Shown in pieces: positions 7,639 through 14,653 of a DNA stretch of 58,900 bases. The DNA comes from Rhodocyclaceae bacterium (GTDB lineage Bacteria; Pseudomonadota; Gammaproteobacteria; Burkholderiales; Rhodocyclaceae). The position numbers and the translations under genes are program-made. Within the stretch, counting starts at the first letter, position 1; each line of letters starts with the position of its first letter. The notes under the pieces were generated by a model. It did no database searches and was not told the DNA's origin. It worked only from the letters and a program-made list of their open reading frames with translations. The DNA is taken from NCBI GenBank assembly GCA_030824115.1, contig JAVBYI010000007.1, forward strand, positions 1-58,900, in the 5' to 3' direction.

Positions 7639-7973
7639 GCTGGCACCTCATGTTCAATTCGGAGCGCGGCCTGCACGGCCTCGATGATGCGCAGCAGGTA
7701 TGCGTCGTCGTGCTTGGCCTCCCTTGCCTTCATCAGCCCGCAGTAGCCCGTCGTCAGGTTGCCGAGCAGGTATCCGGCATCACAGTCCACGAAAAACTGC
7801 TGGATGCTGCGCTCGCCCATCGCACCCCAGTATCCAGTCCATGATCGCGTGTAGCACTGAATGATGATGCGACCGGAGCCGGGGCGGTAGTTCTCTGTGA
7901 TGACTCTAATTGGATCGAGCGCCGGAGCGTCGTTGATCTCCATGAGATCGACTTTTCTGTTTTCGATCCTCAT
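7635..7973 (-). CDS. Phage hypothetical protein
   Basis: A 112-residue protein overlapped by ATGA junctions at both ends. It contains RIIIQCYTRSWTGYWGAMG and FFVDCDAGYLLGNLTTG, suggesting a small alpha/beta protein of a type seen in phages of Gram-negative bacteria. No function can be assigned. Confidence 0.68.
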   Translation of the reverse strand: MRIENRKVDLMEINDAPALDPIRVITENYRPGSGRIIIQCYTRSWTGYWGAMGERSIQQFFVDCDAGYLLGNLTTGYCGLMKAREAKHDDAYLLRIIEAVQAALRIEHEVPA

Positions 7974-8218
7974 GACCGCCGCCCCTTCGGTTCATGCCAG
8001 CCGTAGAGTCCGCCGTTGCGGAGCGGGCCGTATTCTTCGAGCAGGCCGCCAGCGGCATCGAGCGCCTTGAACTTGACGCGCTGGCCGGCAGCCGTGGCGA
8101 GGATGACGCAGGCGGCCTTGACCTCGTCGTAGTGCTCGCTCGGGCAAACCAGCAAATTGGCCCAGCTGCCGGAGCAGTTGACCTTGAGGGTAACTTGGGT
8201 GAAGTCGCGTTCGCTCAT
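7970..8218 (-). CDS. Phage hypothetical protein
   Basis: An 82-residue protein (MSERDFTQVTLKVNCSGSWA start), overlapping its neighbours by 4 bases on both sides. A mixed alpha/beta pattern is visible, with no recognised motif. Operon position is the main support for its being a gene. Confidence 0.62.
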   Translation of the reverse strand: MSERDFTQVTLKVNCSGSWANLLVCPSEHYDEVKAACVILATAAGQRVKFKALDAAGGLLEEYGPLRNGGLYGWHEPKGRRS

Positions 8219-8454
8219 GGCCGCGCCGTTCCTATCTTCTTCAGCGCCGTGGCGATGTCGATCACGATCGCACCGTGGATGCTGACAGTCGGCTCATCCA
8301 GCGCGAGGGCAAGGTCGCCGTCCCGTAACTTCGGGATATCCTCGAAAGCATCCCATCCATCGACGATTCGGCGGCAGCCATAGTGACGCTTCATGCGTTC
8401 GGCGTTGGTGGTTTTCCCGGAGGCCTTCGGCCCATAAATAATGACGATGCTCAT
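8215..8454 (-). CDS. Small P-loop NTPase (nucleotide-kinase-like)
   Basis: A 79-residue protein opening MSIVIIYGPKASGKTTNAER, a perfect Walker A (GPKASGKTT). A DGWDAFED segment follows and LALALDEP could be a Walker B. The start at 8454 overlaps the upstream stop as ATGA; a longer upstream frame is a shadow. The protein is much shorter than a full nucleoside or nucleotide kinase and may be a minimal ATP-binding module. Its substrate is unknown. Confidence 0.72.
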   Translation of the reverse strand: MSIVIIYGPKASGKTTNAERMKRHYGCRRIVDGWDAFEDIPKLRDGDLALALDEPTVSIHGAIVIDIATALKKIGTARP

Positions 8455-8840
8455 GGTTTTGCCCTCGCAAAAAGAAGCCCCGAGACGTGCAGCAGGCGCG
8501 TGACGTTCGGGGTGGGGTTGTTGGATAGCGCGATGGCGTCGGTCACCCAGCCGTAGGGGGTGATCTGCGCCAGGCGCGGATAGTCGAGGCACATGGCCTC
8601 GGGCTGGATCGTGGCCGGCGCTTGCGGCGGCGTGTCGATGGTGGCCCAGACGTCATTCCAGGGCACCGGGCAGCAATCGACGATGCCGCGCAGGTCGCCC
8701 GTGGTGCGGCCGAGGGGCACCAGCAGCAGCTCGCCGGGTTTCACGCCCAGCAAAAAGCCGCTGAAGCGAAATACCCGACCATCGACCGAGAAGGCGGCGA
8801 TCATCGAGACGGAGACTTCGGTAGCGACTGCGTTCATCAC
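8451..8840 (-). CDS. Phage hypothetical protein
   Basis: A 129-residue protein (starts MMNAVATEVSVSMIAAFSVD) with beta-rich character (GRVFRFSGFLLGVKPGELLL). ATGA-type overlaps occur at both ends. No family is recognised. It belongs to the co-translated early operon. Confidence 0.65.
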   Translation of the reverse strand: MMNAVATEVSVSMIAAFSVDGRVFRFSGFLLGVKPGELLLVPLGRTTGDLRGIVDCCPVPWNDVWATIDTPPQAPATIQPEAMCLDYPRLAQITPYGWVTDAIALSNNPTPNVTRLLHVSGLLFARAKP

Positions 8841-9214
8841 AGATCCCAGAAGCCGATCTTCGGCGTGTGTGTCGGCAGAGCCGGCGTGATGTAGCGGGCT
8901 TTCTCTTCGGCGCGATCGGCGGCTTTCTGCAGACGCTGCCGCTCGCGCTTGCGGCGCCGCAATTCGGCCTGATTGGCCCTCGGCTTGGTTGCGTCCGGGA
9001 GGTTTCCAGGCAGGTAAAGCGGCGTCATGCCGTTGTTGTTGCCTTGGGTACGGCGCCAGGCGGCGATGTAGGCCAGCCCGTCGGCGCGGAACTGGCGCAT
9101 CACCACATCGGTGTAGGAACGACTGGCCACGCGGATTTCGCGCGAGGCGATGGGCTTGACGGCGGCGTTGAGCGCATCGAGGATGCGCCGCTGGGGTGTG
9201 GTGAGGTCTTTCAT
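8837..9214 (-). CDS. Winged-helix-like phage protein
   Basis: A 125-residue protein starting at the ATG at 9214 (overlap ATGA with the upstream stop); the longer frame upstream is a shadow. Residues 1-60 look like a winged helix (LTTPQRRILDALNAAVKPIA, then REIRVASRSYTDVVMRQFRA). A basic, probably helical tail follows (RRRKRERQRLQKAADRAEE). It could be a DNA-binding regulator of the early operon. Confidence 0.68.
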   Translation of the reverse strand: MKDLTTPQRRILDALNAAVKPIASREIRVASRSYTDVVMRQFRADGLAYIAAWRRTQGNNNGMTPLYLPGNLPDATKPRANQAELRRRKRERQRLQKAADRAEEKARYITPALPTHTPKIGFWDL

Positions 9215-9426
9215 GGCCGTAGCACCGCCAGCACGTCTGCCTCGCGCGCCCATTTGTATGTGGCGTGCTTGAGGAGCAGGCCGCCGGTGTGGCTCATCCA
9301 GCAACCATGCGCCTCAGACCAGGCATGAAGCTCCGGCAGCAGGAAGGGGGTACCGTCATCAAAGGCGGCGATCACAGCCACCTCCGGCCCTTGCGGCTTT
9401 TCGTCTTGTGAATACCAGGGGATCAT
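9211..9426 (-). CDS. Small phage protein
   Basis: 71 residues from the ATG at 9426, which overlaps the upstream gene's stop as ATGA. The sequence (MIPWYSQDEKPQGPEVAVIA, later HAWSEAHGCWMSHTGG) resembles small proteins of unknown function in proteobacterial phages. The longer frame upstream is a shadow. Confidence 0.6.
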   Translation of the reverse strand: MIPWYSQDEKPQGPEVAVIAAFDDGTPFLLPELHAWSEAHGCWMSHTGGLLLKHATYKWAREADVLAVLRP

Positions 9427-9689
9427 CCTGCCTTCCTCCGGTAGGTGATCATCAGCATCACATAGACCGCATTGGCCAGCACCACGAACACCCCGCCGAG
9501 CATGCTGAACATCTGGCCGAGGGCCGGGTAATAGACGAGGTTCCAGAAGCCCCAGACGGTGAAGAAAAGCATACTGACAATCGAGACGCCGCGGGTTTCC
9601 TTGTGCTCCATCAGCACGCGGCAATGGTTGAGCACAAACAGGCAGGCCGACATTTCGAAGCTGGCGTTGATGAGGTCTAGGTTGTTCAT
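9423..9689 (-). CDS. Small membrane protein with about three transmembrane segments
   Basis: An 88-residue protein, largely hydrophobic: FEMSACLFVLNHCRVL, VSMLFFTVWGFWNLVYYPAL, and MLGGVFVVLANAVYVMLMIT look like membrane spans. A conserved-looking HKETRGVS turn lies between the first two. ATGA-type overlaps join it to both neighbours. Similar phage proteins are annotated only as membrane proteins. Its position in the early operon argues against a holin. Confidence 0.7.
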   Translation of the reverse strand: MNNLDLINASFEMSACLFVLNHCRVLMEHKETRGVSIVSMLFFTVWGFWNLVYYPALGQMFSMLGGVFVVLANAVYVMLMITYRRKAG

Positions 9690-10477
9690 GACGCTGCCAC
9701 CCGCCCTTCATAAGCCCGGCGCAGCTGCGCCTTGGTGATGCGGCCGGGGGCCGTGGCTTTGGCGGCCTCGTCGAGGGCCTGCTCGACTTCTTCCTTGGTG
9801 GCGTGGGCATAAATGCCAGTGCTGGCGATCGAGCGGTGGCCGAGGGCGCGCTGGATGATCGGCATCGAGTCGCGCGCCGTGCTGTGGCGGCGGATGTTCA
9901 TCGCGTAGCTGTGGCGCAGCCAGTGCGGGCTGCTGATGGCGAGACCGGCGATGCGGGCATGCTGTTTGTAGCGCAGCTCGAAGGCGCGCACCGTCACCCC
10001 CTCGCCATGCCGTCCGACCACCAGCGGATCGGTTACCAGACAATCCTGCACCACCAGCTCGTAACGCACCTTGAGCAGATCCTCGATGGCCTTGCGCAGT
10101 GGCTTGGTCAGGTAAATATCCAGATCCATCGCCTCACCCTTGCGGTGGCCCTTGGGCAGGTAGAGATAGCCGCTTTGCAGCGCGGCCAGCGCATCGCCCA
10201 CCGTGATCTTGAGAAACTCGCCCAGGCGCATGCCGCTGTAGAGCAGGGCTCGGGCAGCGGCATCGTCGCGGCGCCCGAGGGCATCGCGGCAGGCCGCCTC
10301 CTTCAGTATCTTGAGCAGACGATCCTGCTCGGCTTCGGTTAAATATCGATTCATGGTTCGCTCCCGATGAATGCTCGGCTCATGAAGATCAGCCGCAGAG
10401 ACAGAGCCGACAAGCCCCTGGACCAGGAAGAAAACAGCAGTGAAGAGGAGGGCAGCGCCCCAGTCGCGGGCCGTCAT
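9686..10477 (-). CDS. Tyrosine recombinase (phage integrase-like catalytic domain)
   Basis: The catalytic set of tyrosine recombinases is visible: Arg in SGMRLGEFL, His-x-x-Arg in HWLRHSYAM, His in LGHRSIASTG and the nucleophile Tyr in TGIYAHA. The classical arm-binding domain is missing, so it resembles short XerC/D-like phage recombinases that integrate, resolve or excise. Two starts compete. The ATG at 10477 overlaps the upstream stop (ATGA) and adds 41 residues containing a hydrophobic stretch (AALLFTAVFFLVQGLVGSVS). The ATG at 10354 has GGGAGCG upstream and gives a normal 222-residue protein. The gene lies mid-operon rather than at a phage edge. Confidence 0.85.
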   Translation of the reverse strand: MTARDWGAALLFTAVFFLVQGLVGSVSAADLHEPSIHRERTMNRYLTEAEQDRLLKILKEAACRDALGRRDDAAARALLYSGMRLGEFLKITVGDALAALQSGYLYLPKGHRKGEAMDLDIYLTKPLRKAIEDLLKVRYELVVQDCLVTDPLVVGRHGEGVTVRAFELRYKQHARIAGLAISSPHWLRHSYAMNIRRHSTARDSMPIIQRALGHRSIASTGIYAHATKEEVEQALDEAAKATAPGRITKAQLRRAYEGRVAAS

Positions 10478-10659
10478 TGGCTGCTCGCGGCGCGTTCGAC
10501 AAAACGGCGGAACTCGGCCGGGTCGCGGCGCTTGCCAAGCCGCACCGGGCGGCCCGGCGTCTTGCGGTAGAGAATCAGGTCGCCATCGCGCTCGACGGTG
10601 AAGAGGCCGTGCGCCCTGGCAATGCGGCCGGCAATCGCAACCTCCTGCGCCGGCTTCAT
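10474..10659 (-). CDS. Small phage protein
   Basis: A 61-residue basic protein (MKPAQEVAIAGRIARAHGLF, then DLILYRKTPGRPVRLGKRRD). ATGA overlaps with both neighbours support translation. No function is recognised. Confidence 0.6.
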   Translation of the reverse strand: MKPAQEVAIAGRIARAHGLFTVERDGDLILYRKTPGRPVRLGKRRDPAEFRRFVERAASSQ

Positions 10660-10853
10660 GGCCGCACCTGGCGCTGGATGGTTTGTGCAGGCCGCGGCGA
10701 GGTGGTTTTCCAGCCCAGCACGCGGGCCTCGATCTCGGGGCGAAAGATGCGCACGAAGTCGCTGGCGATGTCGAGCCCGGCGCCCGGCGGCAGGTTGTCG
10801 ACCATGCCGGTCAGGCCGCGCTTCGCCAAGGCGGCAGGAGTTGGCCTAGTCAT
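10656..10853 (-). CDS. Small phage protein
   Basis: 65 residues from the ATG at 10853, which overlaps the end of the CII-like gene by 8 bases. The sequence MTRPTPAALAKRGLTGMVDN leads to FVRIFRPEIEARVLGWKTTS. No family is recognised. A longer frame upstream is a shadow of the CII-like gene. Confidence 0.58.
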   Translation of the reverse strand: MTRPTPAALAKRGLTGMVDNLPPGAGLDIASDFVRIFRPEIEARVLGWKTTSPRPAQTIQRQVRP

Positions 10854-11319
10854 GAGCCATGCCCTCCAGCCGGCCAAGAATCTCCAGCCAGGCAGTGACC
10901 ACATCCCAGCCCTCGCGGTGCAGCGTGGCGTAATCCTTCTTGGAGATGTCGCCATCATTCAGGGCATCCATCAAGGCTGCGGCAAATTGCCCTTGTTCCT
11001 CGTCGCGCTTTAGGATGATGTTGAGCAGCTCAACGTCAGAAGCGTGCTGCTGCACGTGCAGGGCCACGAAGGCACCATCGAGGGCGCGGCAATACGCCTG
11101 CGGGATGCGGTAGTCGCCCATCAGTCGGGGCCAGATCACCGCATCGGCCAGCGTTGGAATGTGGTGGCTCGTCTCGTTGGCGTTGATCTTGTTGTAGATC
11201 GTGCCGGGAGAGCAGACGAGCAGACGAGCAAGATCGTCTACGCCGAAGTCAGTCACAGAATCATGAACCACGCGCATCAGATCGCGCGGCGGCCTGCGTC
11301 GGTTTGGTGAATCCGCCAT
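10846..11319 (-). CDS. Phage CII-like regulatory protein
   Basis: A 157-residue protein from the ATG at 11319, chosen because AGGGG sits 7 bases upstream; in-frame ATGs at 11340 and 11358 are weaker. LMRVVHDSVTDFGVDDLARL, then LLVCSPGTIYNKIN and HIPTLADAVIWPRL, match the phage regulatory protein CII family of lambdoid/P2-like phages, in which a helix-turn-helix activates or represses early genes. It is the first gene of the leftward early operon, so it may control lysis-lysogeny choice or replication. Confidence 0.78.
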   Translation of the reverse strand: MADSPNRRRPPRDLMRVVHDSVTDFGVDDLARLLVCSPGTIYNKINANETSHHIPTLADAVIWPRLMGDYRIPQAYCRALDGAFVALHVQQHASDVELLNIILKRDEEQGQFAAALMDALNDGDISKKDYATLHREGWDVVTAWLEILGRLEGMAHD

Positions 11320-11437
11320 GAATATTCCCCTATCGCTCATCGGGGCGGCGGCGGACAATCAGACTGCCGATCGTGGTGTCCGCCACGCCTCGCAAAAAGC
11401 CAACCCGGGGAGCGCCAACTCTCCGGGGCGGCGCCTA

Positions 11438-11602
11438 CTACTTTTTCTTTGGCTTGATCTTGAGTGACGCCGCCAGGCGGGTAACGATTTCCGAATTGCG
11501 GCTGCGCCCGTTTTCCCGTGCGGAACGGGTGGCGGCATCCAGAATCTGTTTCGGAAATCGAACCGTTACGGCTGGGTCTTGCTTCGTTGCGATCATGCTC
11601 AT
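11438..11602 (-). CDS. Arc/Mnt-type ribbon-helix-helix repressor (leftward)
   Basis: A short ribbon-helix-helix protein: AVTVRFPKQILDAATRSARE gives the strand and first helix, NGRSRNSEIVTRLAASLK the second. I start it at the ATG at 11602 (54 residues). A longer frame to 11632 would cover the operator palindromes. It is divergent from a second ribbon-helix-helix gene, with two operator-like palindromes between them. This is the logic of a phage immunity or early-control switch. Confidence 0.78.
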   Translation of the reverse strand: MSMIATKQDPAVTVRFPKQILDAATRSARENGRSRNSEIVTRLAASLKIKPKKK

Positions 11603-11615
11603 GCCCTGAATGTCA

Positions 11616-11643
11616 TTACACGGTGTAACCATACACGGTGTAA
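11616..11643. promoter_or_regulatory. Paired palindromic operators between divergent Arc-like genes
   Basis: TTACACGGTGTAA (11616-11628) is a perfect palindrome around a central G. A second copy, TACACGGTGTAA, lies at 11632-11643. The 16-bp centre-to-centre spacing suits cooperative binding of ribbon-helix-helix dimers. The block sits between the starts at 11602 (minus) and 11651 (plus), so binding could control both promoters. Confidence 0.75.
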
Positions 11644-11650
11644 CTATTCC

Positions 11651-11977
11651 ATGTCAACGGCTATCGCTACACTGAATCGAATGGGAATGAGAGAAATTGC
11701 ACCTTTCGGCATACGCATGCCAGCCGACTTAAAGGCCGAACTGCTTCGCCAGTCACAGATTGCAGGCCGCAGCCTGAATCAGGAGCTTATTGTCAGATTG
11801 CGTGCGAGCCTGGAGTCCGCAGCGCAGGGCGCAGTTCAAAATGGTTACACGGTGGCCGAATCGGCGCCATCTAGCTACACCGTGGCATCAACGACGGAAG
11901 CCGAGCGCGATCTATTGCTGGAGTTCAGGAGCCTGTCGCCACACAAGCAGCTGGCGCTGCTGGCGCTGCTGAAGTAG
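11651..11977 (+). CDS. Arc family DNA-binding protein (rightward)
   Basis: A 108-residue protein with an N-terminal Arc-type ribbon-helix-helix (FGIRMPADLKAELLRQSQIA, then GRSLNQELIVRLRASLE) and a C-terminal extension ending in HKQLALLALLK. The start at 11651 places the ATG just after the two operator palindromes; an upstream in-frame start would lie inside the other repressor gene. The coding sequence itself contains two more TACAC(C/G)GTG motifs (near 11842 and 11877), both read as YTVA, so autoregulation from within the gene is possible. Confidence 0.78.
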   Translation: MSTAIATLNRMGMREIAPFGIRMPADLKAELLRQSQIAGRSLNQELIVRLRASLESAAQGAVQNGYTVAESAPSSYTVASTTEAERDLLLEFRSLSPHKQLALLALLK

Positions 11978-11987
11978 GGGGGAGCGG

Positions 11988-12173
11988 ATGGCAAAGAAAG
12001 GCATCACCATCGGCAAGGTGCGCAGCGGCCTTTATTCGGCTGGCAAGGTGCTAGGCGACATCAATGCCGTGAAGCGTGGCACCGTGCCGGCGCGGATCGG
12101 CACGCGGATTATCGGGCCGTGGGTAGGGCGTGCGTTTGGGGCGCTGATTCGAGGGCTGTTTGGGAGGCGGTGA
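11988..12173 (+). CDS. Small basic phage protein
   Basis: 61 residues, Gly- and Lys/Arg-rich (KKGITIGKVRSGLYSAGKVL, later RIGTRIIGPWVGRAFGALIR). It may be amphipathic and membrane-associated. It follows the Arc gene by 10 bases and precedes the lipoprotein gene by one base, so the three form a short rightward unit. Its role is unknown. Confidence 0.6.
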   Translation: MAKKGITIGKVRSGLYSAGKVLGDINAVKRGTVPARIGTRIIGPWVGRAFGALIRGLFGRR

Positions 12174-12174
12174 G

Positions 12175-12579
12175 ATGAAAGTTATCGGCATATTGTTGGC
12201 GGTTGTTTTTTTGTCAGGCTGTTTTCCAGCCACTCGTGGAGAACTACGAGAGACGGCAGCCGCCAGGGATGAATTTACTGTTCAAGAGGGGTATCAAAGC
12301 GCCTACAGAAAGATCGTTTCGAGAATGCAGCGCTGCAATGAGTCGATGTGGATCGGCGATGCCGTTTCGGTGCGTTCAGATCTCTACACCGACATCGGGC
12401 ATGGAGAAATAGCCATTGAGGGAAGCAACATGCTTCTCGGCAAGCGCGTCCAGTTGCTCATTGATGTCGCCGACGCTGGAAGCGGGACGGCCAGAGTGTC
12501 TGTATATCAACCCATCAACAAGAAAATGCTGCACGACGTGCGCAAGTGGATCGCCACGCCGGCTGATGACTGTTCGTAA
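12175..12579 (+). CDS. Phage-encoded lipoprotein
   Basis: A 134-residue protein starting MKVIGILLAVVFLSGCFPAT, a clear lipoprotein signal peptide with lipobox LSGC. The mature part is polar with two internal cysteines (MQRCNESMW and the near-terminal DDCS). A surface or outer-membrane lipoprotein expressed from the lysogen, for example in exclusion or lysogenic conversion, is a reasonable guess only. The upstream gene ends one base before. Confidence 0.72.
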   Translation: MKVIGILLAVVFLSGCFPATRGELRETAAARDEFTVQEGYQSAYRKIVSRMQRCNESMWIGDAVSVRSDLYTDIGHGEIAIEGSNMLLGKRVQLLIDVADAGSGTARVSVYQPINKKMLHDVRKWIATPADDCS

Positions 12580-12599
12580 CGCCGGTCGCCCGTCCTTTT

Positions 12600-12956
12600 C
12601 TACCCCATCCTCGCCATCGGTCGAATTGAAGGGCACAGCGCCTGAGATCCCGCATAGACCTCTTCACGCTTCATCCAGTTTTTGTAGGCTTCGCTGTCAG
12701 CCCCGAACGGCTTGAAGCCGACATAACCAACGCGATCAAGGAACGGCCAGCGCCAGGCAATCAATGGCAGAACAGGCCAACGGCAGAAGAAGCGAATCAC
12801 GAATCGCGGATAGCGCGGCCCAAACCACTGGCCCAAGATAGGGCGGCACACATCGCCGGAGTAAAGCCGGAACACGAAGCGCCGCCCGCCAGCTTCAGGG
12901 GTTGGATCGAGCAGGCCGCGCTCGGCGTCGTTTCGATAGTGGCAGATGATTTTCAT
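12600..12956 (-). CDS. Phage hypothetical protein
   Basis: A 118-residue protein rich in aromatic and Arg residues (RFVIRFFCRWPVLPLIAWRW). It could be peripheral to a membrane. It overlaps the next gene upstream by 4 bases (ATGA) at the end of the late operon, after the fibre gene, and converges with the lipoprotein gene. No family is recognised with confidence. Confidence 0.62.
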   Translation of the reverse strand: MKIICHYRNDAERGLLDPTPEAGGRRFVFRLYSGDVCRPILGQWFGPRYPRFVIRFFCRWPVLPLIAWRWPFLDRVGYVGFKPFGADSEAYKNWMKREEVYAGSQALCPSIRPMARMG

Positions 12957-13135
12957 GCCTTCGGCACCTCGGCCTTAATGGCGTCGATGCGTGCGCACAA
13001 ATCGACGAAGGCCGGCGACTGCGCGGCGCCGCGCGACCGCAGCTCGTCGATGATGGCGCCGACCTGCACCGCCAGTCCTATTTCAGTCATGTATCGCTCA
13101 CGGCGGGCGCGGTCGTAGTGAATTTGTTCGTTCAT
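12953..13135 (-). CDS. Small phage protein
   Basis: 60 residues (MNEQIHYDRARRERYMTEIG, then VGAIIDELRSRGA), predicted helical. It starts 3 bases after the fibre stop and overlaps the next gene. Position after the fibre could suit a fibre-assembly or late accessory protein; nothing in the sequence proves it. Confidence 0.58.
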   Translation of the reverse strand: MNEQIHYDRARRERYMTEIGLAVQVGAIIDELRSRGAAQSPAFVDLCARIDAIKAEVPKA

Positions 13136-13138
13136 GGC

Positions 13139-14650
13139 TTACTCCGCGTAGAGAGCCGGCGCGGCGATGCGCTGGGCCTTGTTGTTGAGGGTCTTGATGC
13201 GGCAGAGCATCGACGTGCCGGATGGCTGGCTCGCCACGCTGGCGCGAGCCTTGATGATCGAGTAGGTGCCGTCGTAGCTGGCGAGGTTCGTCAGCGTGGC
13301 CGCGGTGTAGGTCGTGCCATTGTCGCGGGAAAGCTCGACCGTCAGATCGGTGCCGAGTGATGCGCTGCCGCTATCGTCTTTCCAAAGGAAATCGGAATCC
13401 ATGTAGGCAGGTGCGGCAGATACGGACACGGCGGCTGGTGGAATCAACGTCATATCCAGCGGCACAGTGCTTTCATACATCTTGAACTCATGGACGCAAA
13501 CATAGTTTCCGTCGCCGTTGTTGGCGCTGATGTTGAGCCGATACTTGTTGTATCCGGTCGAATTCGAAATGGTGTAATCACGCTGCTCATTGTCAGACCA
13601 GCCTGTTTGATTGGTCTGCGTATCGAGGACCACCCACGAAGACCCATTCCATCCTTCAAATGTCCAGTCTTTCGGAGCACGCGCGGCGATCTGTGGCGAC
13701 GTGAAGCCACGCACCGAATACTTTGTGATTGTTTTTGCCGACCCCCAATCGTAAGCAACCCACCCGGTTGTCGTGCTCGCAACCCACGACGCGCTTGCTT
13801 TATCGAAGGCGTTCCAAGGTTCATATCCAGTGCCAATATCCGTGCTTGCACTGGCCGTTCCTGATGGTGCCGTGTTTCCGGTCATCGTCGGCACAAGGTC
13901 AGCCGTATAGCCTGCTGCACCATTGCTGTAGTAGCCAAACGCCCCCGGCGCTACATAGGTTTCGTTGCTGCTACTCGCGGCCCACTCATCCGTCGCCAGA
14001 TCCCACTGCTTGCCCTGCACCAGCGCACCGGTGGTGATGGCCGAGTTGAGCATCAGGCGGATGTTGGTGAGCGCGATCTGGTCGCGGGCCACCTGGTCGG
14101 TGCTGCTGCCGATGAGGTTGAGCAGCACCTTCTTCCATGCTCCGGCAGAGGCGTCCCATACTATCGCGTAGTCGGCGGCGGCATCGGGGGTGCCGTCGGC
14201 GGTGAGGCCGGCGATGGAGGGGAACAGCACGAATGGCCGCTCGTCGGTGATGAGCGCGTTGGTGATGGCGGTGGTGCTGGTGGCCAGCGCGATCTGCGCC
14301 ACAGGGATTTTGCCGGCGGTGATGGCCGGCGCGCTCGGGCTGGCGGCTTCGGCGCCGGTGATGATGCTGGCCACGCCGCTGATCTGGTCGATGACGACGC
14401 GATCGATGCGCGGATGAGTGACCGGCGCGGTGATGGTGCCGCTGGTCTGGATGGCCTTTTCGGTGAGTGCGTCGTTCACCATCAGCGAGCCGGCGGCGAC
14501 TTTGACGGTCATGTCCGGTATGCTGGCGGCATAGCACTGAAAGGCGGCGGCGATGCGCTCTGCGACGGCGCTGTTGGCGTCGATCTTGGCCTTATAGGCG
14601 GCGGCGCCGTCGCTGGTGAAATCGCTGATCTGGTATTGCGCTGTGGTCAT
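13139..14650 (-). CDS. Phage tail fibre protein with discoidin-like (F5/8 type C) domain
   Basis: A 503-residue protein directly after the J-like tip gene. The N-terminal part (AQYQISDFTSDGAAAYKAKI to DERPFVLFPSIAG) resembles conserved fibre or baseplate-attachment segments. Residues about 270-395 form a galactose-binding/discoidin-like domain (YEPWNAFDKASASWVAS, GWVAYDWGSAKTITKYSVRG, APKDWTFEGWNGSSWVVLD, NKYRLNISANNGDG). The C-terminal part is beta-rich. It is the likely receptor- or polysaccharide-binding tip. The DGR does not target it: no variable repeat is present here. Confidence 0.8.
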   Translation of the reverse strand: MTTAQYQISDFTSDGAAAYKAKIDANSAVAERIAAAFQCYAASIPDMTVKVAAGSLMVNDALTEKAIQTSGTITAPVTHPRIDRVVIDQISGVASIITGAEAASPSAPAITAGKIPVAQIALATSTTAITNALITDERPFVLFPSIAGLTADGTPDAAADYAIVWDASAGAWKKVLLNLIGSSTDQVARDQIALTNIRLMLNSAITTGALVQGKQWDLATDEWAASSSNETYVAPGAFGYYSNGAAGYTADLVPTMTGNTAPSGTASASTDIGTGYEPWNAFDKASASWVASTTTGWVAYDWGSAKTITKYSVRGFTSPQIAARAPKDWTFEGWNGSSWVVLDTQTNQTGWSDNEQRDYTISNSTGYNKYRLNISANNGDGNYVCVHEFKMYESTVPLDMTLIPPAAVSVSAAPAYMDSDFLWKDDSGSASLGTDLTVELSRDNGTTYTAATLTNLASYDGTYSIIKARASVASQPSGTSMLCRIKTLNNKAQRIAAPALYAE

Positions 14651-14653
14651 GGG

